Source: Chiridota heheva
Taxonomy: Eukaryota > Echinodermata > Holothuroidea > Apodida > Chiridotidae
DNA length: 64,000 bases
Assembly: GCA_020152595.1 (NCBI GenBank)
Contig: JAIGNY010002171.1
Location: 1,732,501 to 1,796,500 of the forward strand
Reading direction: 5' to 3'
Part shown: positions 51,399 through 63,060 of the stretch, piece after piece
Numbering within the stretch: the stretch's first letter is position 1
Layout: each line of letters opens with the position of its first letter
The notes under the pieces: generated by a model
The model's input: the letters and a program-made list of their open reading frames with translations, nothing else
Databases searched by the model: none
What the model was told of the DNA's origin: nothing
Program-made: the position numbers and the translations under genes

Positions 51399-53330
51399 CT
51401 TCTTTAGCCCAAAGCCCTACCACAGAGTATCCTGGATGCATCCAAGATCAGGACATTGGTACCAGTTGGGCAACATCGAGGTATGTACGACGGCAACAAG
51501 AAAGCCATTTGTCTCACTCAAAGCAAGACAGCTCCCCTAAAGTATTCTACAGGAGAGGTCATAACAGGCTGAGCACTACTCAAAACTTTACTCCCGTACA
51601 AGCTTGATCAGTCTGCCCTTGACGCTATTGATCGCATACCTCACCGTCAGATGGTTGAATACGCCTACTCTAGAATAGAGTAGAGTAGGAAAAGCTCCAG
51701 GCAAACACTGCAAATCGGTTGAAGTAATCAAATGTGGATATCCCATCCTACTAAGCTCGCTTTACAAGCTCCTATGTCAATGCTGGGGAAAAAGTGCTGT
51801 TCCTCAGGACCTCACTCGAGACGCTAACATCGTAACACTAAACAAAAACAAGGGAGATTGCAGCAATTGCAACAATTATCGAGATATCTCATTGCTCAGT
51901 ATACTGGTATAGTTGGGAAGTTATTTTCCCGCATGGTCCTCTTCGGGATACAGAAACTTGCAGACAGAGTGTACCCAGAGTCACGATGTGGATCTCGCTC
52001 CAACAGGTCAACAATAGACATGATCTTTTCACTGTGGCAACTTCAAGAAAAATGCAGGAAACAACGTCAACCACCCTATTTTGCATTCATTGACTTCACC
52101 AAAGCGCTTGTTCTTGTGAGCAGGGATGGACTATTCAAGATGTTGCCATTGATTGGCTGTTCTCCTGAGGTACTTAGCATTGTCAAGTCTTTCCACGACG
52201 GAATGATGAGCACCGCTCAGTTTGACAGCTCTATGTTCCAGGAATTCGGATTTAAGAGCGGAGTAAAGCAAGGTTGTGTACTCGCACCAGCTCTATTTCT
52301 TTGCACTTTCGCTGAAACATGCCTTCAAGTCAGCAACCGAGGGAATCTACTTCCACACCAGATCTGATGACAAGCTATTCAACATCGCCCGTGTAAAGGC
52401 TAAGACCAATACAAGAAAAGCGCTCATCAGGTACATGCCGACGATGCAGCCATAGTAGCACATACAGATGAAGAACTGCAGACCTTGATGCATTACTTTG
52501 CTTCAGCATGCGACCTTCTTAGCCTAACTATGACCTTAAAAAAGACGCAATTGATAAGACTTGGCACTCCAGCTTCTCCAGACATCTATATCTAGGACTA
52601 CTTACTGGAAGTTGTCCATCAGCTCACTTACCTTGGCTCTATTTTCTCAGACAACCTGTCACTTGATAAAGAGCTGAGCAAAAGCACAGGCAAGGCAGTC
52701 ACAACTCTCTCCAGACTAAGCAAGAGGGTTGCAAGCAGCTGACCACAACCACAAAAATAGCAATTTACAAGTATTGCGTCATCAGCACCATACTCTACGG
52801 TAGTGAGTCTTGGACGATGGACGAGCTACTCCATACAGGAAAGAACGCTCCAAGCGTTTCACGTGAGATGCCTACGTCGTATCCTAGGAATCTCCTGGCA
52901 AGACAAAGTGACCAACCACGAAGTCCTCTCTAAAGCAGGTATCCCATCAATATTCACCCTCCTATCAGCGTCATCTACGCTGGCTAGGTCATGTCAACAG
53001 AATGGAAAATGGACGCATACTTAAGGACCTACTCTACGGTAAATTAGCCTTGGGTCGAAGAAGCAAAGACATCCACATCTACCCTTCAAGGATGTCTGTA
53101 AGCAAGACATGAAATCACTTGACATGGACACAAACACAATCACAACCTGATGTACCAGACTTCCAATTCCAGACCTGCAGCCGTATTGCAAATCAAGAAG
53201 CGGACACAAGACGGTGCTTATCAACAACACGCGCTTCTTCATAGCCTGCCCAGACTTACGGATGCCAACAAATAAATAATTCATAAGGCAGCCATTTGTA
53301 ACGCAGTGGTTCACATGACCGGAAGGTCAC
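51399..53330 (+). mobile_element. Decayed non-LTR retrotransposon (RT region)
   Basis: Coding blocks on the plus strand are GKAPGKH-like text near 51690, LYKLLCQCWGKSAVPQDLTR (51760), the CNNYRDISLLSI region (51850), then YPESRCGSRSNRSTIDMIFS, YFAFIDFTKALVLVSRDGLF (motif A; the second Asp position is changed to Val), FKSGVKQGCVLAPALF (motif B), HADDAAIVAHTDEELQTLMH (motif C, near 52437) and QAFHVRCLRRILGISWQDKV. It starts directly after the SINE tail. Clade is uncertain (RTE-like or related). Confidence 0.82.
51858..53024 (+). pseudogene. Reverse transcriptase remnant
   Basis: The longest open piece (51858-52367) covers RT motifs A and B. The motif C piece and the C-terminal piece (52803-53024) are in other frames, with stops between. 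In motif A, AFD-type Asp residues read FTKALVLVSRDG, so the catalytic Asp of the second position is lost. No functional protein is possible. Confidence 0.82.
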
Positions 53331-53923
53331 GGTATACATACTGACATTATCTCATTTGTATGTGTGTGAGTATTTGCGTGATCGATAGAAAGGGCATTAT
53401 AATTAACCAATGGGAAATTAATAGTCTATTGCTAGCGACTTATGAGACTTAATGGGAAACTCACCTGTGATGTTTTTAACATACTATCTGGGCGATAGTT
53501 TGTTCGCCCAGTAAGAAATTTTGATCGCTCAGTTATCCATGTTTAATAATGTAAATGATGATTTCATGATCTTCGTCTTTCTTGTCGACATGTTTTGCTT
53601 GAAACAAGAAGGAAAATTACATCGAAAGTAGAAACACTTATAACTTTAGACAAAATTTTGCTGGTGTACCATTCCAAATAAGCAGAATGTTTTAATAAAC
53701 CGTAAATATCATTCATCGTTCAATTTTTGTATTTGAAAAGAACATCGTTGACTTAGATTATATGGTTGGGAGACGACATATGTTGCTATATGCAGATATG
53801 TTATTTCTTCAGTTTTTGGACCAAACTGCACAAAATTAATGAGGGCCAAAATCTTAAAGTTTGGACCAAAATCTATACAACTTAACATAGGCGAGATTTA
53901 AGGGAGGCACCGGGGCACTTTCC
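53331..53923. other. Intergenic, no gene recognised
   Basis: AT-rich; a doublet of TTTGGACCAAA(A/C) near 53815-53875 is a short duplication. Confidence 0.45.
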
Positions 53924-54890
53924 TCCAGTGGCGGACTGGGAGGCGGAAATATTTCTGACCGGATTTACCAACAGCGCACAATATACTAACTGGAGAGGAG
54001 AGAGTCTGAGAGGAGGGACTGAAGCCCCCGGATGACCACTGTCGCCGATTTTCAAGGTCATTAGACCATAATAGAAACAATTTCATGAAAAGTTATTAAT
54101 CTGCAGCACGGCCACTATTTCATCGGTTTTAGAGCAAATTATGCATTTCATGTAATATAATCTCGGTAATCTAGGACATCATCTTAATTTAAATGAGAAA
54201 AACGTATAATAGAAAGAAATATAACTAAATAAGTAAAAGTTTCAAAACATTTTCCGTCAGACAAATAAATCTTAAAATAAATACGACCATAACAAAATCC
54301 GAATCCAAGCAACCCCCTGTCACCCCATCCCTCTCCTAAAACAATGAGGAAAATTGGATATTTTATGGGGAAACCTTTGAATATTTTGATGAAGATCCTT
54401 AAACATTTTGATGAAAAAGTCAGATATTTTAAGAATACAATTTTCAGGAATTTAAAAAAATATATAGAGTCTACTTTGGAAATTTTGACTGAGGAAACAT
54501 TCGAATATTTTGAGGATAACCTTCGGAAATATTTGGAAAAAATGTCACATTTTTTTAGGAAAATCTTTAAGAATTTTGAGGACAAATTTTGCATGCTTTA
54601 AAGAATACCTTTGGATATGTTGAGGAAAACCCTCGAATATTTGGAGGAAAAAGTCAGACATTTTTCCAAAATGTTAGGGAAAATGTCATTTTTGCAGATT
54701 CAGTTTTCGGAAGTATTGTGATATTTCATCATATATCATCAGGATTACCAAAAGATTCCAACGTATACCTAATTTTCTGTTGTGCAAATATTCAGACTTT
54801 TTGGAAATTTCTGGCCAGGTAAGGAAATTGCTACCTGTGCCCCCTCCCTTTCTCCACCCCTCCAGTTTAGCCACGACACTGCTTACTACA
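53924..54890. repeat. Probable non-autonomous DNA element with internal 30-35 bp degenerate array
   Basis: The left end, CCAGTGGCGGACTGGGAGG, and the right end, CCACCCCTCCAGTTTAGCCACGACACTG (reverse complement begins CAGTGTCGTGGC), look like imperfect terminal inverted repeats. The middle (54340-54680) is an array of ATTTTGAGGAAAA(C/T)CTT(T/C)GAATA-type units. The open frames there are by-products. Relationship to copies at 4.9 and 32.2 kb is possible but not shown. Confidence 0.5.
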
Positions 54891-56929
54891 TTATCCTATG
54901 CAAAACAAAACAAAAATTGATTGTAGCGTTAACATATAGTCTTAAACTAACAACATAGACTACTATAGTATAGGTCCAAGTCTAATATAATGGTACAGCT
55001 TAATGCATCCTAAAAACATTTATTATGGAAGACATTATTAGGTGTATTTATTCGTTAAAAGACATTGACTGAACTTCAGTAAAACTTAATCTTTCTAATA
55101 AACTGAAATAGCCTACATCAAAACTGCGCCTGCGTCGCCACCGGCGAACAAGTCTATCGGCGCTTTGAGCTCCGTCCTCTGGACCTATAGACCAGTCCGC
55201 CCCTGTCCCTCTCCTCCACCCCACTTTTTTCCGAATGTGTCTCTTTTGTATGGTGATTTTTTGCATATTAGCATGATTTTTTTCTCCACTTTTGTCTTTG
55301 CCCACACTTTCGGTAGGCAAATCCCGCCCATAAACTTAGAATCAAATACCTTCAATTTTGGACCAAGTTAGGTACGCTGTGACCGTTTTAAAAAGCTGTA
55401 TCACCCAAATATTTCCTCGTCAATATTTTTCATTTATAAGAAATACAAACCTTACTCAAGCGTTTTCATTATTTAGAAGTGATTGCTTTTAATATTGACC
55501 AAATACTATGATGTCTGAATGAATAATCCTGTCATTTGGTTAACATTCATCCGTCGTCGATTCGATCAATTGCTGAAGTAGTATACTTAAAGAGTGTCAA
55601 TAACCGGGCCGTTTACTGCCAATTGCTTTATTAAATTGTCATTTGGCGCCTATAACTCTTGCCATAGAACCCGATATCAACATATACACACATTTTATTT
55701 TCGATATTATTTCAGCGTTGTACTTTTACCAGTTTACATTTTTAATTGAAGATCTACGTACGGGCAGACAGAGTTAGCTAAACTACTTTGAAATCCTGTA
55801 ACGAATATAAAGAAACAATTTCCATCACAATGTAAATGTGCAAATTGTTATGAAAAAAATGTGATGTATAAACGGTATACCTCAAAGTGTTTTGTTGTAA
55901 ATCTTTTGTTTTTTATTCATGTATTATATACAATTGCTGAAATTCTGACTTAAAGATTTGCGATCTAAGCCATGCCCCCAATTAACATCTACTTATGAAA
56001 TACCGTAAATCTATTCATTCTTTAAGACTCAAATCAATAACAGAAACCTACAAAATTGCATACAAATAAATATTAAGTTGATGTCATTTTCATACATCAC
56101 ATAAAACTTCAAATTTAACTCAGGCATAACTCGAAAAACTTGGTCAAATATGTTATTTTTCAATTTTTTTGAAAACTGTTGTAACCACAATTTTAATTTC
56201 TATGAAAAGAAAGAAAATGTTCGTAGTTGTCCACATCCTCTTCGTCACTTCGTGCCTTTGGTACATATGGCCGCCAACAGAGATCTTTCTGGCTAATATA
56301 TGCTTGACCAAAATGAAATTTATCACAGCGGCCCATAATATAACAGACATTGTCATCATTTTATAAGAGAAAGGCCTCTATGAACATGTTGGTTGAAAAT
56401 CACGAGAATTATCGAAATTTTTAAAGTTTTTGGCATAGCGTCTCTTATTTTTTTACCTTTTGGTTAAAACTCGGCACTCTGGTTGTTCATCTCTTATTAT
56501 CTCGAGATTGAACATCTGGGAATTGTTGTCGTGCACGACTCGACTACGGAACAATGCTTTTTTGACGATCTCAAACTGTTTTGCCAAGTTGGAGGGGAAA
56601 CTTTATCATTACAGTCAATAGGATATTTATTATAAATACTTGTGGCGCCTCAGCCAGTCAGTGAAATTAATTAGTACTCATATATGTTGGAAACTTTTAT
56701 CTATTACACATCATATTTAAAGAAAAATAAATTGCCCAGTATTTGTTTAAAAATGAGAAAAATATGTTTTTCTCCCATTGACTGCAATAACTGACTGTTT
56801 GTTTTTCCTTTTGACTGAAGTTTGAGATCGTCAAAAAGCATTGTTAGTCGTCGTGCACCACGACATTTCCGGATGTTAGAACTCGAGAATAGAACTAATC
56901 CACCAAAGGAAAAATGACGTCATCCGGCG
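54891..56929. other. Intergenic, no gene recognised
   Basis: A GC-richer patch at about 55120-55215 (ACTGCGCCTGCGTCGCCACC) stands out but carries no recognisable exon. At 56540-56600 and 56810-56850, TTTTGACGATCTCAAACT and its reverse complement AGTTTGAGATCGTCAAAA form a 250-bp-spaced inverted pair, together with CGTGCACGACTCG against CGTCGTGCACCACGA, suggesting a fold-back repeat. Not coding. Confidence 0.45.
56530..56870. repeat. Inverted repeat (fold-back), about 60-bp arms
   Basis: The left arm has GTCGTGCACGACTCGACTAC, AATGCTTTTTTGACGATC and TCAAACT. The right arm has AGTTTGAGATCGTCAAAAAG, CATTG and GTCGTCGTGCACCACGAC. The arms are reverse complements with small gaps. This may be a short MITE; flanking duplications were not seen. 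Confidence 0.6.
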
Positions 56930-57480
56930 GCAATTTTGTAAACAGACCAAATTTTGGTAGCCAAAGCGCAGCGCAAACTACCTGAACGCATAACGCAGCG
57001 AGTCAAAAGAAAACGTAAACAAATAAACTAGATTCGCGGTGATTGATCTAAGTAAAGGCAAATTTTGCCAGTAAAATGCTTTGTGACCAATTGAAAGCCT
57101 ACTTATGGAAGCTTAATTTGGCGTCAAAAGCACAATTTTTAAATCAATTCTTACGAGATAATAGGCCTAACTTAAAATTGTTAGCGAACTTTTGCCTAGG
57201 GCCCGGGACTAACGTTAGAGTCGATATTCGATAACGCCGAACTTCTAAGTTACAGTCGTATCGTTACAAGTTACATGTCTAACTTAAGTAGGCTTACTTT
57301 AACGTTAGAGTACTTAATTTGTGCTGAAAAAAGAAACGAAAACATTAGAAGAACAACAAGTGTGCAGATTTTAACCAAATTCCTCTTCAAAGGCCTAAGT
57401 TAATAACAGGCCTGGGCTATAGGCCTAGGCTACACAGTATTAAATTTGTGCGTGGCATATAGATTGAACACAAACGTAGT
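56930..57480. promoter_or_regulatory. CpG-retaining segment with CRE motif; candidate promoter
   Basis: TGACGTCA (full CRE palindrome) followed by TCCGGCGGCAATTTTG lies at about 56917-56940. AACGTTAG words recur (57211, 57301, 57485) and CpG is frequent through 57300, unlike the surrounding DNA. No first exon could be identified on either strand. Recurring TAGGCCTA words (57170-57430) are common genomic filler. Confidence 0.3.
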
Positions 57481-57747
57481 ACCAACGTTAGTATAGTAAC
57501 AAATGCTAACAGTTAGTTAAGAACTTAGGCAAGAACTTAAAATAGAACTTAGCTAGATAGAACAGAGGTATTTAGGCCTCGAAGTTAGAAAAATATATGC
57601 CTTAATACCTTAAAAGGTTTTGGTCACTGCGTGATTTGGATATGAACTTTCGTGCTACAAATTACAATTCAATTCCAACTAGGCCCAGTGAATAAATTAA
57701 ACAACACAATGCAAATATCGTACTGCATCATTGGCTCTTCAGTTAAG

Positions 57748-60700
57748 TTATAATAATAATAATAATAATAATAAATGTTATTTAAATACGCCATTCACCA
57801 AAGTACCATGGCGCTTACAAAGTAAAATAAAAACAAAATGAAAAATATCAAAATAAGTGGGTCTTTAAGAGTTTTTTGAATACTGTGGTGGATGGAGAAG
57901 TTCTCATGTGGATGGGTAAAGTGTTCCAGGATCTGGATGCAAGTATTTCAAATCTTTTGTCACTTATGGCAGAATTGGATATGGGTATGTGAAGTCGGGT
58001 GGAGTCATTACTTGATCTGAGTTCACGTGCGGGTTTTCTTATCTTGATTATATCCTTTAAATACCAAGGCGCCTCACCATTCAGGATTTTGTAGATGAAG
58101 AGAAGTGTTTTGTAGGTGACCCGTTTTGATATTGGTAGCCAGTGTAGCTTGCTGATCAATGGACCTGGATCAGTTTGTCTACCAGCACCGAATATCAGAC
58201 GCGCTGCTCTATTCTGAGACGCTGCAATCTTGTCAAGTCTCTACGAGACATAACAGTAAAGAGTGAGTTGCAGTAGTCCAACCTGGATGTGATTAAAGCA
58301 CGAACTAGGTGGTGACACGTGTTTGTGTCGATAAATCTTCGAATACGCCAGAGGTTTCTGATGTGGTAGATTATTGACCGACGTAGAGCGTCAACATGGC
58401 TGGATAAGGAAAGCGAAGAACTGAAAGTGACACCAGGGTTACGGATTGATTTGGATGGTTTGATACTGCTTGACCCAACAGTGATCTCCAGCTCAGGTAG
58501 TATTTTAAGAAGATGAGGTGAACCAGTTATAAAAAATTCAGTTTTAGTATAATTTAATTTCAAATAATTGACTTTCATCCATATCCTCATTTCATCAATA
58601 CAGGAGGATAACTTTGTCATAGCATTATCTACGTCGCTGGTGTTATGAGGGTTGCAGGAGACATATAATTGTGAATCGTCAGCATACATATGATAACTCA
58701 CTCCATGTTGTTTTGCAATGTCACCCAGTGGTGCAGTGTAAACCGGGAACAGCAAGGGTCCCAATATGGAACCTTGAGGAAGTCCATAGTTATGTGTTTT
58801 TGGTTTTGATAACTCATTAGAAACACTCACAGAGCTCTTCCATCCTGTAAGGTAGGACGAGAACCACCTAAGTGCAACTCCCGTTACTTTGAAGCGTTTC
58901 TCAAGACGAATAAGTAGGGTAGCATGGTCTACAGTATCAAATGCAGAGGTAAGGTCCAAAAGGACCATTAAAACAACTCTTTTTGAATCCACTTCTCGTA
59001 AAATGTCGTTCTGAATTTTTAAGAGAGCTGTCTCCGTGCTATGTTTAGCACGGTATGCTGATTGTACAGGATCCATCAGATTATTGTCATTTAGGTGGTT
59101 AATGAATTGAGTGGCCACACATTTTTCAATTACCTTTGCATTGAACACCAAATTGCTAACTGGCCGATAATTCTTTAGATCCTCCTTATCTAAAGTTGGC
59201 TTTTTCAGCAAAGGTTTGATGACAGCAAAATGTGCATCATCAGGAAAGACTCCTGTATCAAGTGAAGCGTTGACAATATTGGTTAAGGTTGGTAGATAAT
59301 GAGCTATGTGTTCCTTCAATAACCAAGTTGGTTGAGGGTCAAGTGAGCATGATGCATTAGACATGAGTGAAATAAGTTTATGGACGTCCATTTGAGTCAT
59401 TTGGTTAAATTCAGAAAAAGTTGAACAATCGTAAGGTGGATCATCAAGTGCATGAGGGTCCAGTGTCACATTGGAATTATTCATATCTAAACGAATATCT
59501 TCAACCTTGTCCGAAAAGAAATCAGCAAAGCAGTCACTCAACTTATGAGGCTCGATGTGATTGGGAAGGAATTTGATTTGGTTGTTTAAAAGGGAGTTCG
59601 CGATCTGAAAGACAGTTTTGTTGTCGGCATTGTTAAGTTTGCTAGCGTAATATAACTGCTTTGAATATATGATTTTGGAAACCAGAAATTTATTAGCAGA
59701 GACAAATTCTTGGCGATAAGCTTCAGAGCGAGTCTTCCTCCATTTACGTTCTGCCCGTCGCTTCTCCTGGCGGACTTGATGGATGGTTTTATTGTACCAA
59801 GGCATACGCCTCCTAATAAGGCGAGTGCGTGTCACTTTGGGCGCAAATTCATCCAAAACTTTAGCAACAATTGTGTTATGCCAACGAAGAAGTTCATTTG
59901 GGCAGTTGGTTTTTGGAAGTGGGTTCAAACTCCTCTCTAATGCAAGTGAAAACAAGTCGTTATCAATATCTTTATAATTTCTGACTGTAGATGTAGTCCT
60001 GCATGGAAGAGCTTTTGGTGTGTTCAGAGAGAAACAAACCATGTGGTGATCTGATATTAAATTCTCAAAAACATCACAATGGCTAATCAAATCACTGTCC
60101 TCATTGGTTATAACATGATCCAAAATATGACCATTTTTATGAGTTGATAAAGTCACATGTTGGTATAAATGTGAATATGAAATTATTTCAGCATATTGTT
60201 TAACATCCGACCTAGCTTGGTTATCCCAGTGGAAATTAAAATCACCCACTATCAGTAATTTACCAGGCAAGATAGCTACATCATCCAAAAAGCTATCCAG
60301 TTCAGATAAAAAGTCAGTTGTTTTAAAGCCATTAGCCAAGGAGGGGGGTGGTCTGTAAATTACAACAAGATTTAAGTCCCTAGTATCGTTTGTGATACAA
60401 GCAGATTCAAATGAAACTGAAAGTTGTTTAGTTCTAAGGGATAAGTTGAGTGAATTCTTGGAGATCACAGCTAATCCACCTCCAGACCGACCAGTTGATC
60501 GTGGCATATTAAGAAATGAGTAACCAGGGGGTGTACATTCGCCTATAACAACCCCATCATCATCGCGAAGCCAAGACTCAGTCATTATCATGGCATCAAT
60601 GTCATGCTCTATGATACAATCACAGATGTATGTAGCTTTGTTCCTAATCGATTGTCCATTCCACAGGCAGAATTTAAGATCTCCATCAGTAGTTACAAAC

Positions 60701-61015
60701 TCTGGAATAGGCTTAAGATTTGACAGATTAGCTCCTTTAGATGCACAGCTTAAAGTGGCAGCCTCTGTTCTTTGAGTGACAAAAGAAGGTATGGGAAATT
60801 GTTGCTTGGTAAAAGCACGTTTTCCACGCTTTGTTGGTTTTGCAGTGCAAATTCCCAGGCTTTTGATTGTGTGATACACATACATCCCTCTCAATTCTCT
60901 GGGCAGCATTACTTTTAAGCTGCAAAAGCTGCTCCTTTAAATATCTGAGATTAGGCATTGTTAAAATCCCTAACAAAAGTATAAGTGCACTTCCAGAGAA
61001 AAAGATTTGCGCCAT
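57748..61015 (-). mobile_element. L2-like LINE, almost intact
   Basis: On the minus strand, a 904-codon open frame (60909-58195) is followed by a 103-codon piece (58159-57848). The 3' end has TAAGCGCCATGGTACTTTGG and an (ATT)n-type tail (57748-57775). Endonuclease, RT and C-terminal domains are all present. The 5' border is uncertain (at or beyond 61015). One frameshift near 58222 separates the pieces, so this is by far the best-preserved LINE here and probably recent. Confidence 0.9.
57848..60909 (-). pseudogene. L2-like ORF2: endonuclease plus reverse transcriptase, one frameshift
   Basis: Endonuclease: MIMTESWLRDDDG, LVVIYRPPPS, LLIVGDFNFHW (GDFN), LISDHHMV (SDH). RT: LKNYRPVSNLVFNAKVIEKC, QSAYRAKHSTETALL, LMVLLDLTSAFDTVDHATLL (motif A), YGLPQGSILGPLLF (motif B), YHMYADDSQLYVS (motif C, YADD) and YTKTEFFITGS. 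The C-terminal frame resumes as AARLIFGAGRQTDPGPLISK and LHWLPISKRVTYKTLLFIYK. A single missing base in a Leu codon near 58222 turns LQ(N)RAARL into LRIEQRV-stop. All catalytic residues that I can see are present. An upstream frame (61015-60737, MPNLRYLKEQLLQLKS) may be the true N terminus, in which case there is a second shift near 60900. Confidence 0.9.
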
Positions 61016-63060
61016 GAGTGATAACCAAGTTTAATCAACTGTTGCAAGTTCAATATTGATTTTTGGCTTTTAGTCTCAAATTTTGACCAGCATAGACTCA
61101 GATAATGCATACAAATCATAAAAAGTGATCAAATAAATCAAGCTATAACAAATCCTGATCACTAGAAAACCTGCTCCACCAAAGTCACTATAGTATCCAC
61201 TTTCTCCTGTTAAAAACTCATATCAGTTAAAGACCTCAAAAATGATGTAATTCAGCAATAAAGGCAGAGCTCTGGAAGAGTGCAACCGAAGCGCAACACA
61301 GCTCATATATCTAAGTTATAAACCTTAGCTTAATTTAACTTAAAGGAGGCACAAAGTCTGATACAATGATTGTTTCATGTGATAGAGGATACAAATCTTA
61401 ACCAACTACCAAAAACAGCAAGTCAAAATCTTATTTCTATCTCAAGTTATTCATGTTTTAAGTTGACACATGGAGGCTGCCATTAAGTTGTTCAATTGTG
61501 TATTTAAATATTGTGCATGGTGACATAATTTCCCCAATAGGGACAAAAGGAATTCAATGTATTTCTTTATAAATGTGATTAAAGTTTGTATTCCAAAATG
61601 ATGTCATTCAAAGTTTTAACATAATATTTTGTTAATTTCATGTGTACAAAAAATTCCTTCACCATTACATATAAAATTTTTCTCATAACCTAGAAATCTT
61701 GAGGTAGATTATAAAGATATACAAAGCGCTCCAACATCCTGCTGGGTTGATGACATCATAATCTACATGTTTTGAAATCAAAATGGCGGCTCCCATAGTA
61801 CTATTTAGTAGTAAAATTAAAGTTTTTAAGTATACAAATTGTGTTAGATTGCTTAAGGGGGTATGAAACTTGGTCAGAAAAATGTGTTATTTCTTATTCT
61901 ATCATATGAAATAAGGATTGTGTCAGACTTTATGTCTCCTTTAAGGTGTGGTCAGATAACATCTGACTGTAGTATACGCTATAGCCACTATATGGCTGCT
62001 ATACACAAGACTATGCAAGTCTTGCCTTGCAAGTATATAGTGCCTACTGAGTAAGGTGTTTATCTCACAAGTTAAGGTGAGGCCTTGTTGAAATTTTAAA
62101 TAGCAAATATAAAACTAAACATCAGTAAAAAAATTGCAAAAAGACAAATACAGCAAAAGTAACAAACCATAAATTGAAATGTGTGATAAAATCTCAGGCA
62201 TCTAAAGAAGATGTCCATTTTCCAAGTTTTGATGATAGTACTGTGTGAGTATAATATGAACATACAGTACAGTACTTCATTTCAATTTTATCTTCTCATG
62301 AAATAATGAAGCTTGATGTTTAATGTACTTTCGGTGGTGATATGGAATTTTTAAAATGCATGAATTTGGTGAATATATCAGCAGGTAATTGCAGTCATTC
62401 AAATGATCAATTTTGCATTGTGTCACGTTGCCTTCAAAACAATTCCCTTCATATAGCCTATCATGAATATCAAAGTTATTTTAAATACAACAATTTTTGG
62501 TATATCTTTATATCTACAAATTATGGCCATCCTATATAGGTATGATCTTATATCATTTAAAATAGTGTAAAAAGAACCTTAATTCAGTGGCCCTTACTTA
62601 GTTGAGAAAACACCAACAAGGTCCACCCTCAACCTAAAAGTATATATAAGTCCCAGAGATAAATCCCAGATCAAATCCACATCTACATTTGATATAAATC
62701 ATATGCCTAACCAGATAAAGACATCAAATTTAATTGTTTATAAAATGAACATTCAATCAATTTGATATCTACCTTGACAGCTTGATGTGGTCATATGTAA
62801 TTAGCTATTACTCAAGCCAGTGATGCTTTCTTTAATTTTGGATGACCTAACTTCTGTGGGTGTATGGTTCAGCAGGGCTTTATGGTTCAGCAGGGGTTTA
62901 TGGTTCAGTGGGTAGGCCTACTGGCTGAACATGCTGAAAAAATCAATCATATGTGCAGGTTTATTTATTTTATTCTATTTTTTTTACCAATTCTGGTCCT
63001 ACTCGGATTTTCTGCTTTTATCTTTTTAGTTGGACAAAACTTGATGAAAGTGTTGATTTA
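61016..63060. other. Intergenic, no gene; 18-bp triplicate at 62862-62917
   Basis: TATGGTTCAGCAGGG(C/G)TT is repeated three times (62862-62917), the last as TATGGTTCAGTGGGTAGG. Near 61730-61800, ATGACATCATAATCTACATG and AAAATGGCGGCTCCC occur; the latter is a YY1-like word, but no exon is evident. Confidence 0.5.

Noticed and set aside
54184..54601. ORFs rich in F, K and I on both strands
   Set aside because: They arise from an AT-rich degenerate array (GGAAAATTTT-type); no domain.
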